The notes below the pieces were generated by a model. It saw only the letters and a list, made by a program, of their open reading frames with translations, did no database searches and was not told the origin of the DNA. Both the position numbers and the translations under genes were made by a program. DNA of 64,000 nucleotides, taken from assembly GCF_002025255.2 (NCBI RefSeq), contig NZ_CP054587.1:682001-746000 (forward strand), given 5' to 3'. The stretch is from Halolamina sp. CBA1230 (GTDB lineage Archaea; Halobacteriota; Halobacteria; Halobacteriales; Haloferacaceae). How positions within the stretch are numbered: the stretch's first letter is position 1; every line of letters starts with the position of its first letter. Shown one piece after another: positions 52,493 to 61,096 of this stretch.

Positions 52493-52681
52493 GTCGGACG
52501 TGGTCGCGTCTTCGCCCTTGAACCCTGGTCCGATCACTCAAGTACGATGATGGAACCACTCCCCCGCGTGACCTGAGAACGACCGCGTGGGAGACGGGGC
52601 GGGAGCGCGAGACACCCCACGCGATCCGCGGCCTCGCCTGTCAGCCAAACGCTTACCTTCGGTGCCGCCGCGTTCCGAGGC

Positions 52682-52747
52682 ATGACGAGCAACGCCGTCG
52701 GGGCGAGTCGGGGCGTCCCGGACCGAACCGAACAGAGGGGGTGCTGA
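52682..52747 (+). CDS. Possible 21-residue leader peptide before DUF2391 gene
   Basis: ATG 52682 lies about 30 bases after a TATA-like GCTTACC and opens a 21-codon frame ending at TGA 52745-52747, six bases before the ATG of the membrane protein gene in another frame. It may be a translated leader that couples translation. With no similarity or expression data this is tentative. Confidence 0.25.
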   Translation: MTSNAVGASRGVPDRTEQRGC

Positions 52748-52752
52748 GCCGG

Positions 52753-53325
52753 ATGGCTGCCGAGGAGATGGACGAGGAGCCGGACGTCGACGACCTGCTC
52801 GACGAACTCGAGGCGCTCGAACTGGCGGTCGCCGACGAGGATCAGGATACCCAGTCCCGAGTGCGCGAGAGCATCCGGATGGCCAGGCGTATCGACGACC
52901 CCGAGCCGGTGTTCGGCCGCGTCATCAAGGGGTTCGACCGTCACGACGCCGCCGAGGCACTGGTCGGGAGCGTGGTGTTCGGGATCCCAATGGCGATCGA
53001 GGGCGGGACGCTCGAAGCGGGGGAGTATCTCGCGACCCACCCGATCTACTTCGTGGGGACGCTACTCGCGGGCGTCGGGATCGTGGCCGGCCTGCTGTAC
53101 GTGGCCGAGATCCAGGACGTCCGGGTGGTCGACCCGATCCTCGGCGTGATCCCGCGCCGTCCGCTCGGCCTGCTCACCATCGCCGCGCTGACCGCGTTCT
53201 CGATGATGACCGCGTGGGGTCGCGTCGACTGGACCGACCCCTGGGTCGCGCTCTGTCAGACGACAGTCTGTTTCGTCGGCATGTCGATCGGAGGCGCGCT
53301 CGGGGATATCCTCCCCGGGAGCTGA
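52753..53325 (+). CDS. DUF2391 family integral membrane protein
   Basis: Protein of 190 residues. An acidic helical N-terminus (DEEPDVDDLLDELEALELAVADEDQ) is followed by VFGRVIKGFDRHDAAEALVGSVVFGIPMAIEGGTLEAGEYLATHPIYFVGTLLAG (parts) and four or five membrane helices. This matches the DUF2391/TIGR02587 family of putative integral membrane proteins, whose function is unknown. ATG 52753 is preferred; a GTG at 52741 adds four residues. It may be preceded by a short leader frame. Confidence 0.8.
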   Translation: MAAEEMDEEPDVDDLLDELEALELAVADEDQDTQSRVRESIRMARRIDDPEPVFGRVIKGFDRHDAAEALVGSVVFGIPMAIEGGTLEAGEYLATHPIYFVGTLLAGVGIVAGLLYVAEIQDVRVVDPILGVIPRRPLGLLTIAALTAFSMMTAWGRVDWTDPWVALCQTTVCFVGMSIGGALGDILPGS

Positions 53326-53422
53326 GGCAGCCGGTATCCACACTCTACTCACCACTGACTGCGTATCAATTCCCTTATCAAACGGCCACGAGGCTTATAC
53401 GTATCTCGTGAAACGGGTTCGT

Positions 53423-54037
53423 ATGAAGCTATCGCGTCGAGCAGTGGGAACGTTGACAGTCGCAGGGCTCGCCGGGCTGGCGGGCTGTAGCGGATCGACC
53501 AGCTTCAGCGCCGAGTACGCGACGACCGACACTGGGGATACGGGGTACGAACAGACCGGCCAGCGCGAGCCGACGATGACTCGGACGTTCGCCGGACAGG
53601 AAGTGAACGTGACCAACACGGTGACCGAGTACCGAAAGGAGGTCCAGCTCTCGCTGCTGGGCGGGAGTTCCGACGTTGGCGTGTTCGCAGCGTTCACCTC
53701 CCCGCAGGTCGAAGTGGCCGGACAGTCGTTCAACCCGATCTCGGACATGGACGCCAAAGAGATCGCCGAGCAGTTCCAGAACCGGTTCGACACGATGGAC
53801 GGGCTCGGAGAGGAGAGCACTGAACAGGTCGACATACTCGGCTCCGCCCGAACGGTCACGAAGTTCTCGGCGACCGTCACCGTCGACGGGAACCAGGTAC
53901 CGGTGTTTCTCCTGATCGCGAACTTCAACCACGAGTCCGACGTCGTCGTCCCGATGGGGATCTTCCCGCAGGAACGGCAGGACGAGGAGGGGCCGAACAT
54001 CCGCCAACTGATGGCGAACCTAACCCACCCCGCCTGA
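53423..54037 (+). CDS. Haloarchaeal lipoprotein (DUF6517-like)
   Basis: Protein of 204 residues. The N-terminus KLSRRAVGTLTVAGLAGLAGC is a Tat-type signal with lipobox, so the mature protein is anchored outside. The rest is a compact beta-rich domain, with FSAEYATTD, NTVTEYRKEVQL, VGVFAAFTSPQVEVAGQSFNPI, and ILGSARTVTKFSATVTVDGNQVPVFLLIANFNHESDVVVPMG (parts). This looks like the DUF6517 family of haloarchaeal surface lipoproteins; function unknown. A GCTTATAC box at 53393-53400 lies about 27 bases before ATG 53423, fitting a leaderless transcript. Confidence 0.8.
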   Translation: MKLSRRAVGTLTVAGLAGLAGCSGSTSFSAEYATTDTGDTGYEQTGQREPTMTRTFAGQEVNVTNTVTEYRKEVQLSLLGGSSDVGVFAAFTSPQVEVAGQSFNPISDMDAKEIAEQFQNRFDTMDGLGEESTEQVDILGSARTVTKFSATVTVDGNQVPVFLLIANFNHESDVVVPMGIFPQERQDEEGPNIRQLMANLTHPA

Positions 54038-54098
54038 ACCGGCGATCGGGGGCTGTTCTGCGATAAGCTTTATCGGCCGTCGGGTCCCACGCTGGGGC

Positions 54099-54278
54099 AT
54101 GGTCGAAGCGTTCGTCCGTCTACTGTGTCCGGAGTGTAACAAGGAATGGGAGTCGAACCCGACGGATCTCCCCGGAACCGACGAGAACCTCAGCTGCCCC
54201 GACTGCCACGCGACCCGCCGCCTCGCGCAGTTCATGCGCACCGACCGCGACCTCGAAGTCGTCCAGCAGTTCGAGTAA
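54099..54278 (+). CDS. Small zinc-finger protein (59 aa)
   Basis: Protein of 59 residues with Cys10-x2-Cys13 (LLCPECNKEW) and Cys33-x2-Cys36 (LSCPDCHATR), a two-knuckle zinc ribbon, followed by a helix RRLAQFMRTDRDLEVVQQFE. Such mini zinc fingers are numerous in haloarchaea and some affect stress adaptation or biofilm formation. The gene has its own TATA-like CTTTATCG about 30 bases before ATG 54099 and is convergent with purD. The specific role is unknown. Confidence 0.8.
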   Translation: MVEAFVRLLCPECNKEWESNPTDLPGTDENLSCPDCHATRRLAQFMRTDRDLEVVQQFE

Positions 54279-54299
54279 CGCCGCGCCGTTCTCCCGCCG

Positions 54300-55607
54300 T
54301 CAGTCCCGGAGCGACGCCATGTGCTCGACTCGGGACTGTACCAGTTCTTCGGTACCGACGTCCTCGCGCACGCGAAGTCCATCACCTGCCGCATCCAGGG
54401 CGTCGGCCGCGATCGCCTCCGCCGTCGGGATGTCGTCGGCGACGCCCACGACCGCGAACGACCGCGAGGTCGTGGTGAACAGTCCGTCCTCGCGCGCGTC
54501 GACCGAGGCGTAGAACAGCAACGCGTCGCCGTCGCCCGCCTCGGCGGCCGCCTCGACGGTCGACTCGTCGACCTCGATCTCGGCACCGGAGTCAGGGTCG
54601 GTCGGGTAGCCCGCCGGTACGGCGTACTTGCAGACGGTCGCGCGGTTCTCGAAGCGCGGCTCCGGGAGCCGGTCGCCGTCCCGTGCAGCCGTGATCACGT
54701 CGAGCAGCGGCGTCTCCATCACGGGGAGCGTGTTCATCGCCTCGGGGTCGCCGAATCGGGCGTTGAACTCCACCACCTTCGGCCCCGCGGCGGTCAGCAT
54801 GAACTGCCCGTACAACACGCCCGTGTACTCGGGGAGCGCGTCGACGGTCGCTTCGAGCACGTCGACGGCGTCGTGGTACTCCGCCTGTGTCATGAACGGG
54901 AGTGCCGGGCCCGCGTCGCTGTAACTCCCCATCCCGCCGGTGTTCGGCCCCTCGTCACCCTCGTAGGCGCGCTTGTGGTCCTGGACGGCGGGCGTCGGCC
55001 GGACCTCGCCGTCGTGGACGAACGCCTGGACGGTGAACTCCTCGCCGACGAGTCGCTCCTCGATCACCCACTCGTCGTGGTCGCTCCCTCGGACGTAGTC
55101 GGCCGCCTCGACGTGGCTGACCTGCTCGCCGGTGACACGGACGCCTTTGCCCCCAGTGAGACCGGTCGGTTTGACCGCCACGTCCTCCCCCACGGACTCG
55201 ACGTAGTCGGCCGCCGCGTCGGCGTCGTCGAACGTCTCGAACTCGGGAGTGCCCGGGATGTCGTTTTCGGCCATGAACTCCCGCTGGTACGCTTTGTCCG
55301 TCTCGATCCGGGCCGCCTCGGCGGTCGGGCCGAACGTGAACACGCCCGCGTCGGCCAGCGTGTCGGCGACGCCCGCCGCCAGCGCCGACTCCGGACCGAC
55401 CACGGCTGCGTCAGCACCGACCTCCCGAGCGTACGCGACGACGGCGTCGGTGTCCGTCTCCTCGGCCGTCTCGATCCCGGTCGCGAGCGCCGTGATCCCG
55501 GGGTTTCGGTTGCTCGCCAGCGCGTACACCTCGGCGTCGGGCGCCAGCGCGCGCACGATCGCGTGCTCGCGGCCACCCCCGCCGATCACCAGCACGGTCT
55601 CGGACAT
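54300..55607 (-). CDS. purD: Phosphoribosylamine-glycine ligase (GAR synthetase)
   Basis: Protein of 435 residues, normal for PurD. It joins 5-phosphoribosylamine and glycine with ATP in purine synthesis. Domains in order are the N domain (VLVIGGGGREHAIVRAL), an ATP-grasp core with KPTGLTGGKGVRVTGE and VIEERLVGEEFTVQAFVHDG, the acidic ADP/Mg site VVEFNARFGDPEAMNTLPV, and the C domain. ATG 55607 sits 12 bases inside a short AT-poor leader. The gene is single here, and other purine genes are not in the window. Confidence 0.95.
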   Translation of the reverse strand: MSETVLVIGGGGREHAIVRALAPDAEVYALASNRNPGITALATGIETAEETDTDAVVAYAREVGADAAVVGPESALAAGVADTLADAGVFTFGPTAEAARIETDKAYQREFMAENDIPGTPEFETFDDADAAADYVESVGEDVAVKPTGLTGGKGVRVTGEQVSHVEAADYVRGSDHDEWVIEERLVGEEFTVQAFVHDGEVRPTPAVQDHKRAYEGDEGPNTGGMGSYSDAGPALPFMTQAEYHDAVDVLEATVDALPEYTGVLYGQFMLTAAGPKVVEFNARFGDPEAMNTLPVMETPLLDVITAARDGDRLPEPRFENRATVCKYAVPAGYPTDPDSGAEIEVDESTVEAAAEAGDGDALLFYASVDAREDGLFTTTSRSFAVVGVADDIPTAEAIAADALDAAGDGLRVREDVGTEELVQSRVEHMASLRD

Positions 55608-55680
55608 GCCCGGAGAGTATGATCACGGGAGTGTAAACGTTGCCCTACGATCGTTACGAGAAGTACACGAACGTGAACAC

Positions 55681-56616
55681 TCAGAGGATGCGCTTGCCGA
55701 ACGCGCTGGCCGCGAGTTCGACCGCGAGTTCGGCAGTCTCGTTGTGTTGATCGAGCGTGGGGTTGACTTCGACCAGCTCCATCGAGCGCATCCCGCCGTC
55801 CTCCGCGACCTGCTCCATCGCGTGGTGGGCCTCGCGGTAGTCGACGCCGCCCCGGACCGGCGTCCCGACGCCTGGCGCGATCGTCGGGTCGAGCCAGTCC
55901 AGATCCAGGCTGACGTGGTAGCCGTCGGTGCCGTCGCCGGCGACTGCGCGCGCCTTCTCGACCACGTCGTCCAGTCCGTGTTCGTCGATATCCGACATCG
56001 TGAACGCGCTGATCTCGCTGTTCCGCAGAATCTCGCGTTCCGGATCGTCGAGCGACCGGAGGCCGACGATCGCGACGTTCGCCGGCGAGAGTGACGGCGC
56101 GTTCGCCCAGTCGACGCCGACCCACTCCTTCACACCCAACAGCGCCGCCAGCGGCATCCCGTGGACGTTCCCCGACGGCGACGTCGTCGGCGTGTTCAGG
56201 TCGCCGTGGGCGTCGAACCAGATGGCGCCGATCTCGGCGTCCGCAGCCGATCCCGAGATCGTCCCGATCGCGATCGAGTGATCCCCGCCCAGCACGAGCG
56301 GCGTGTGGCCGTCCGCGAGCGACTCCTGCACCTCGTTGGACAACCGGGAGCAGACCTCCTCCGTCTCACGGAGGAAGCGAGCTTTCCCCTCGGTGGGTGT
56401 GCGGTACTCCGCGTCCCGTTCCTCCGCGCGTGGCACGAGCAGATCCCCGGCGTCCTCGCTGTCCACGTCGGCCTCGGAGAGTCCCTGGCTCAGCCCGCCG
56501 TAGCGGATGGCCGAGGGGCCCATATCCACGCCCCGCCGGTCCTGTCCGTAGTCCGTCGGCGCGCCGATGATCCGTACCGAGCGACGATCCTCCTCGACGG
56601 GTTCGTTTTCAGACAT
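55681..56616 (-). CDS. rocF: Arginase (ureohydrolase family)
   Basis: Protein of 311 residues with all manganese-site motifs of ureohydrolases: GGDHSIAIG, WFDAHGDLNTP, SLDLDWLDPTIAPGVGTPV and late Glu in LVEVNPTLD. DAHGDLNTPTTSPSGNVHGMPLAALLG is the arginase-type substrate loop (agmatinases differ here), so arginine is the likely substrate, giving ornithine and urea. Formimidoglutamase is a less likely alternative. ATG 56616 (MSENEPVEE) is chosen over a longer frame. The upstream region is shared with the divergent AbgB-type gene at 56818. Confidence 0.88.
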   Translation of the reverse strand: MSENEPVEEDRRSVRIIGAPTDYGQDRRGVDMGPSAIRYGGLSQGLSEADVDSEDAGDLLVPRAEERDAEYRTPTEGKARFLRETEEVCSRLSNEVQESLADGHTPLVLGGDHSIAIGTISGSAADAEIGAIWFDAHGDLNTPTTSPSGNVHGMPLAALLGVKEWVGVDWANAPSLSPANVAIVGLRSLDDPEREILRNSEISAFTMSDIDEHGLDDVVEKARAVAGDGTDGYHVSLDLDWLDPTIAPGVGTPVRGGVDYREAHHAMEQVAEDGGMRSMELVEVNPTLDQHNETAELAVELAASAFGKRIL

Positions 56617-56724
56617 GGACGTCGGTTCGGCGCCCGAGAGGTTAGCTTCCCGGGGTTCGAGGAGACGAACGATCAAGGCAGTCGGGGAACAGGGGCCGCT
56701 CCCGAACCTGGACTGGCCCGGGTA

Positions 56725-56750
56725 CGTTCGATATCGCGGTATACGATTTA
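56725..56750 (+). repeat. Dispersed CGATATC-type 26-bp motif, copy 2
   Basis: CGTTCGATATCGCG, one base, TATAC, two bases, TTTA. The reverse complement of the copy at 59843-59868 has the same order with only a few changes. It is located between the divergent arginase and AbgB-type genes. It contains a GATATC palindrome. Confidence 0.55.
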
Positions 56751-56817
56751 TTTGATCCGCAGCCGTCACGCGCGTCGCGGGCGAGGAGTTAAGCCCACGC
56801 CACCCCGCGCTCGGGGC

Positions 56818-58227
56818 GTGAAACGACGCCTGTTCGACGACGTCGACGATCTATCCGAGCGGATGGACGAGCTCGCGGTCGATCTCTGGGAACACCCGGA
56901 GCTGGGTCTCCACGAGGAGCGAGCGAGCCGGCTGCTCCGGGGGGCACTCGCCGAGGCCGGGTTCGAGATCGAGGCCGGCGTCGGCGACATGCCGACGGCT
57001 TTCGTCGCCAGCTACGAGTCAGGCGACGGGCCGTCGATCGGCGTTCTCGGGGAGTACGACGCGCTTCCGGGGCTCTCACAGGCAGTCAGCGCGGAGCGAG
57101 AGCCGATCGACGCCGGTGGGCCAGGACACGGCTGCGGGCACAACCTGTTCGGAACGGCAGGCGTCGGCGCCGCGATCGCGGTCGCCCGGGCGCTTGATCG
57201 CGGCGATGCAGCGGGGGAACTCCGGTTCTACGGCTGCCCGGCCGAGGAGACGCTGGTCGGGAAGACGTTCATGGCTCGCGACGGCGTCTTCGACGATCTC
57301 GCTGCCGCCGTCACGTGGCACCCCAGCGACCACACCGCACCCCAGCGGGGGAGTTCGCTCGCGCTCGACTCGCTGTCGTTCACCTTCGAGGGGGAGAGCG
57401 CCCACGCCGCAGCGTCGCCCGAATCCGGCCGAAGCGCGCTTGACGCCGTCCAACTGCTCAACACGGGCGTGGAGTACATGCGCGAGCACGTTCCCGAGGC
57501 AGTGCGGGTCCACTACAACGTCCAGGAGGGCGGCGACGCGCCGAACGTCGTCCCCGCGGAGGCGTCGGTCTGGTACTTCGTTCGCGCACCGACACGCGAG
57601 GGGGTCGAACGCGTGACCGCCTGGCTGCGGGAGATCGCCGACGGCGCGGCGACGATGAGTCGAACGACCGTTAGCGAACGCTACTACACGGGAGTCCACC
57701 GACTCGTCTCCAACTCGGTCGTCGCCGACACGTTCCGGGAGAACATGGCCGAAATCGGGCCGATCGAGTTCGACGAAGCGGAGCACGAACTCGCCGCCAG
57801 CCTCCAAGAGACGTTCCCGGAAGGCGCGATCGACGACCGACTGTCGGAGTTCGAACCGCCACACGACGAGGCTGCCGCCGGTACCGCACTGTACGGTGAA
57901 CCGATGGACGCCTTCGACGAGGGTGATCCGGGTGGCGGCTCGACCGACGTCGGCGAAGTGAGCCAGATCACTCCCACCGCACAGTTCCGTGCGACGACCT
58001 GGGCGCTGGGGACGCCGGCGCACTCCTGGCAGGCCGTGGTGGCGAACGGCGACTTCGGCCGGACTGCACTCCCCTCCGTCGCGAAACTGCTTGCCGGGTC
58101 GACGCTGGATCTGCTGACCGACGAAGACCGACTCGCCGCCGCACGCGAGGAGTTCGAACGCGAGGTGGGCGAGTACGAGAACCCACTCCCCGCCGAGACG
58201 GAGCCGCCGTTCGAACTCACGCAGTGA
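56818..58227 (+). CDS. M20-family amidohydrolase (AbgB-like)
   Basis: Protein of 469 residues. Motifs in order are VDLWEHPELGLHEERASRLL, IGVLGEYDALPGLSQ, GHGCGHNLFGTAGVGAAIA (metal His/Cys), FYGCPAEETLVGKTFM (Glu pair) and HAAASPESGRSALDAVQLL (dimerisation domain). This is the M20D/p-aminobenzoyl-glutamate hydrolase subunit B pattern, so it hydrolyses an amide of glutamate or another amino acid. The start GTG 56818 is supported by a GTTAAG box about 28 bases upstream; the much longer open frame from 56161 overlaps arginase and is rejected. It stands alone. Confidence 0.87.
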   Translation: MKRRLFDDVDDLSERMDELAVDLWEHPELGLHEERASRLLRGALAEAGFEIEAGVGDMPTAFVASYESGDGPSIGVLGEYDALPGLSQAVSAEREPIDAGGPGHGCGHNLFGTAGVGAAIAVARALDRGDAAGELRFYGCPAEETLVGKTFMARDGVFDDLAAAVTWHPSDHTAPQRGSSLALDSLSFTFEGESAHAAASPESGRSALDAVQLLNTGVEYMREHVPEAVRVHYNVQEGGDAPNVVPAEASVWYFVRAPTREGVERVTAWLREIADGAATMSRTTVSERYYTGVHRLVSNSVVADTFRENMAEIGPIEFDEAEHELAASLQETFPEGAIDDRLSEFEPPHDEAAAGTALYGEPMDAFDEGDPGGGSTDVGEVSQITPTAQFRATTWALGTPAHSWQAVVANGDFGRTALPSVAKLLAGSTLDLLTDEDRLAAAREEFEREVGEYENPLPAETEPPFELTQ

Positions 58228-58268
58228 TCGACGTGTCCGGTACCACCGTTCGACTATCGAAAGATCGA

Positions 58269-58305
58269 CGAATACGGGATCGAATACAGATTATCGGTGT
58301 ATTCG
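58269..58305. promoter_or_regulatory. CGAATAC repeats upstream of DUF5805/recombinase operon
   Basis: CGAATAC occurs at 58269-58275 and 58281-58287 and in reverse as GTATTCG at 58299-58305. The direct plus inverted arrangement, 100-135 bases before the operon, looks like clustered binding sites. Confidence 0.35.
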
Positions 58306-58342
58306 GGACCGCCTATCGGCAGTAGTTCGGTCCCTCTCTAGA

Positions 58343-58360
58343 GGATTAGTGCCCTAATCC
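58343..58360. promoter_or_regulatory. GGATTAG-N4-CTAATCC palindrome before DUF5805 gene
   Basis: A perfect 7-bp inverted repeat with a 4-base spacer lies 45-62 bases before ATG 58405 and just before an alternative ATG at 58378. It is in the position of a promoter-overlapping operator. Autoregulation by the DNA-binding protein encoded next is a simple guess. Confidence 0.45.
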
Positions 58361-58404
58361 CTGTTTCCGGTACGTTGATGTGCCAGGCGAGAGAGCCTCG
58401 TTCC

Positions 58405-58803
58405 ATGGCCGCAGACGCCGACAGCGAGACGGTCCAGGTCAAGACGCGGGTGCCCGCCCACCAGCGCGAGGCGTGGCGCGAGGCCGCCGACGAACTCGGA
58501 ATGAGTCAGAGCGAGTTCGTCCGGACGATGGTGCAGGCGGGCCGGAGCGGCTTCGAGACCGACGACGACGGCGGGGAAGCGAGTACCCCCGAGGACCCCG
58601 GTTCTCCGGGCTCGAACCCCAGGGGTGACGCCCTCGAAACGCGTGTCCGCGAGACACTGACCGAGGAGGCGCCAGTCGGGTGGGACGAACTCGTCGACGC
58701 GGTGCTGGGCGACTTCGAGGACCGGCTCGATCGGATCATCCAGGAGTCGGAGGAGATCCGCTACAGCGGTCGCGATGGGGGGTACGTGCTCGATGGCGAG
58801 TAG
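58405..58803 (+). CDS. DUF5805 protein with ribbon-helix-helix-like N-terminus
   Basis: Protein of 132 residues. Residues about 8-48 (VQVKTRVPAHQREAWREAADELGMSQSEFVRTMVQAG) have the strand-helix-helix pattern of a ribbon-helix-helix DNA-binding unit. An acidic linker and a C-terminal helical part (VGWDELVDAVLGDFEDRLDRIIQESEEIRYSGRDGGYVLD) follow. This is the haloarchaeal DUF5805 type. The gene overlaps the start of the tyrosine recombinase gene by 11 bases, so the two are co-translated and may work together, for instance as a recombination-directionality or repressor protein. An ATG at 58378 would add nine residues. Confidence 0.8.
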   Translation: MAADADSETVQVKTRVPAHQREAWREAADELGMSQSEFVRTMVQAGRSGFETDDDGGEASTPEDPGSPGSNPRGDALETRVRETLTEEAPVGWDELVDAVLGDFEDRLDRIIQESEEIRYSGRDGGYVLDGE

Positions 58804-59824
58804 GCGCCCCGCCGCCGAGGTCGCGGATCCGGTCGACTACTACCTCGAAGATATGGAGATGCACGGCCGAGCCGAACGGACTCGTGACGCCTACGAACGC
58901 GTGCTTCGGGGGTTCGCCGAGTTCCTCGACGGCCGGTCGACCGACCCCGGCGCCGCAGGGCATAGAGACTGTCTGGCGTGGGTCCACTCGCTGCGGGCGG
59001 ATCTCTCACCCAGCACCGTCGCCACTTACGCCACGACGGTCAACCGCTTCTACGACTACATGACCCGGGTCGGCGCGTTCGACGAGAACCCCATGGCGCT
59101 GGTGATGGAGGAGATGGACGAGTCCATCGAGAAAGACCCCGAACGACGTGACGTCGACGTGGCGACGATGGGACGCTTCCTCGGTCGGATCACCCACCCG
59201 CTTCACCACGCAGTGGTGCTGACACTGCTGAAAACCGGGATGCGCGTCGGCGAACTCTGCAACCTCGACTGCCGGGATCTTCGACTCTCGAACCCAGGAC
59301 TCTCGGAGTACGGTCTCGACGGACGGCCACAGCTCGACGGCCGCGGCGACGCGATATACGTCGACAGCGAGCCAGCACGCGGGGGGGAGTACAACGGGGA
59401 GGTCCGCGAGGAGTCGAACAAGCGCAAACGCTCGACGGTGGTCCCCGTCGACGACGAACTCCGGCGTGGGCTCCGCCGCTGGCTGGCGATCCGTCCCGAC
59501 TCGCTCTCGCCGGCCGAACCGCTGTTCGTTTCGACCGCCGACGACTGGGGTGAACGGCTCACCGCACGGGCGATCCGGCACTACGTCCGTGAGTACGCCG
59601 AGGAGATGGGCTGGTACGAAGCCGGCGCGGGTGCCGGCGAGAACGTCACGCCCCACTACTTCCGGCACTTCTTCACCACGCACCTCCGGGACCGGACCGG
59701 CGATCGAGGTGTCGTGAAGTACCTCCGGGGCGACGTCGCTAGCGACGTCATCGACACGTACACCCACAACTGGGGGGACCAGGTACGCGAGACGTACCTC
59801 TCGAACATCTATCGGTTCGACTGA
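58793..59824 (+). CDS. XerC/D-like tyrosine recombinase
   Basis: Protein of 343 residues. The N-terminal SAM-like core-binding domain (about 10-105) includes SPSTVATYATTVNRFYDYM. The catalytic domain has Arg151 in KTGMRVGELCNLD, His288-x2-Arg291 in PHYFRHFFTTHL, and Tyr323 in DVIDTYTHNW, giving a complete active site. An insertion with PQLDGRGDAIYV and NKRKRSTVVPV lies between the first Arg and the His box. No attachment-site duplication or phage gene is nearby, so it may be a resident recombinase (chromosome dimer resolution or a relative) and not an integrase of an element. It overlaps the DUF5805 gene, which suggests a functional pair. Confidence 0.88.
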   Translation: MASRRPAAEVADPVDYYLEDMEMHGRAERTRDAYERVLRGFAEFLDGRSTDPGAAGHRDCLAWVHSLRADLSPSTVATYATTVNRFYDYMTRVGAFDENPMALVMEEMDESIEKDPERRDVDVATMGRFLGRITHPLHHAVVLTLLKTGMRVGELCNLDCRDLRLSNPGLSEYGLDGRPQLDGRGDAIYVDSEPARGGEYNGEVREESNKRKRSTVVPVDDELRRGLRRWLAIRPDSLSPAEPLFVSTADDWGERLTARAIRHYVREYAEEMGWYEAGAGAGENVTPHYFRHFFTTHLRDRTGDRGVVKYLRGDVASDVIDTYTHNWGDQVRETYLSNIYRFD

Positions 59825-59842
59825 CGACGGGTAGGAGTCACG

Positions 59843-59868
59843 TAAACTGTATAGCGCGATATCGAACG
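59843..59868 (-). repeat. Dispersed CGATATC-type 26-bp motif, copy 3
   Basis: Read on the minus strand this is CGTTCGATATCGCG, one base, TATAC, two bases, TTTA, matching the 56725-56750 copy at all but three positions. It lies in the 86-base gap between the recombinase and PQQ-propeller genes. Confidence 0.55.
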
Positions 59869-59910
59869 CGGTGGGAGAAGATTCAACTTCGCCCCGCCAC
59901 GAGAGCGGCC

Positions 59911-61080
59911 GTGCCCTCCCGCAGAGCGTTCCTCGCGTCCGCGAGCGCGAGTATCGGCCTCGCCGGCTGTCTCTCCCGTGGTCTCCCGAGCGGCGAACTC
60001 GACAGCGTCGACGGCGGGTGGCGGATGGACGGTCACGATACCTCCCACTCGCGCCGCGTCGAAGCCGGGCCCAGCGACCCCACGACGGTCTGGGGGCGAG
60101 AGCTGGACGGCGTGCGGGCTGCCGGAACGCCCGCGCTCGTCGACGAACGGCTGTACGTTCCTGCGGACGCCGTAACGCCGGAGTCACGGTCGTTCAATCG
60201 GCTCTACTCGCTGGGTGCCCGGGCCGGCGAGACGTACTGGTGGGCACCGCTCCGGATCGACCTCAACGGCCCGCCAGCAGTCCTCGGCGACAGAATCCTC
60301 GTGAGCGGGAAGCGGTCGCTCGAACGCGGCCGGGTGCTCTGCTTCGGATCGCGCGTCGGCGAGGAGGAGTGGCTGTACGACGTCGACGCCCGCCTGACCG
60401 CCCCACCGACCGTCGAGGACGGCGTCGCCTACGTCCCGGACTGGAGCGGCGAGGTCCACGCGCTGTGGGTCGCCGATGGGTCGGTACTGTGGTCCCGTCG
60501 GGTCGAAGATACGGTCGACCAGGGGAACACGACGTTCACGACGCCGGCCGCAGTCGACGGCGACACCTTGTACGTCGGCTCGAACTCCGGAGCGACGGGT
60601 ATCGTCGCGATGGAGACCGACGACGGCGAGGTGCAGTGGCGCGCCGAGACCAATCCCGTGACAGGCGGGCCGGTAGTGTACGACGACCTGCTGCTGATCC
60701 AGAGCTACGGGCTCGTCGTCGCGTACGGCACCGACGGCGAGCGACGCTGGGGGTTCAATCTGGTCGACAGCGGGCACCAGCCGATGGCCGTCGACGACGA
60801 GCACGTCTACGCCGCCGGCCGCGAGACGCTCTACGCGATCACCCACGACGGCGAGCGATCGTGGACCTACGAGCAGTCGGAAGGCAGGATCGGCACCCCC
60901 ACGGTCGCCGGCGACAGCGTCCTCCTCCGCGGCGAGGATCGACTCACCGCGCTCTCGGCGGCGACCGGGGAGGAACAGTGGTCCAGGACTCCCGAGGGGC
61001 TGGGTGAGGTCGTCGCGACTCCGGACGCGCTGTTCGTCACCGGGGATGCCGGCCGACTACTGGCGCTGGGGGAGGAATGA
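59911..61080 (+). CDS. Tat lipoprotein with PQQ-like beta-propeller
   Basis: Protein of 389 residues. The N-terminus PSRRAFLASASASIGLAGC is a twin-arginine signal with lipobox. The mature chain is a repeat protein of about seven blades, each ending in a W-motif typical of PQQ/quinoprotein propellers: EEEWLYDVDARLTAPP, GSVLWSRRVED, GEVQWRAETN, GERRWGFNL, GERSWTYEQ and GEEQWSRTPE. The catalytic residues of true PQQ dehydrogenases are not evident, so a binding or scaffolding role outside the membrane (as for BamB) is likely. The GTG at 59911 is the start codon. It follows the recombinase gene but probably has its own promoter. Confidence 0.85.
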   Translation: MPSRRAFLASASASIGLAGCLSRGLPSGELDSVDGGWRMDGHDTSHSRRVEAGPSDPTTVWGRELDGVRAAGTPALVDERLYVPADAVTPESRSFNRLYSLGARAGETYWWAPLRIDLNGPPAVLGDRILVSGKRSLERGRVLCFGSRVGEEEWLYDVDARLTAPPTVEDGVAYVPDWSGEVHALWVADGSVLWSRRVEDTVDQGNTTFTTPAAVDGDTLYVGSNSGATGIVAMETDDGEVQWRAETNPVTGGPVVYDDLLLIQSYGLVVAYGTDGERRWGFNLVDSGHQPMAVDDEHVYAAGRETLYAITHDGERSWTYEQSEGRIGTPTVAGDSVLLRGEDRLTALSAATGEEQWSRTPEGLGEVVATPDALFVTGDAGRLLALGEE

Positions 61081-61096
61081 GCGGTCGCAGGGGTAC

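Noticed and set aside
56161-56817. Extension of the AbgB-like gene upstream to 688 codons
   Set aside because: It overlaps the arginase gene and a dispersed intergenic repeat; the M20 domain begins after GTG 56818 with a suitable promoter box.
58793-59824. Integrase marking an integrated provirus or plasmid
   Set aside because: No tRNA target, attachment duplication or viral genes are seen within the window on either side; flanking genes look like ordinary chromosome.
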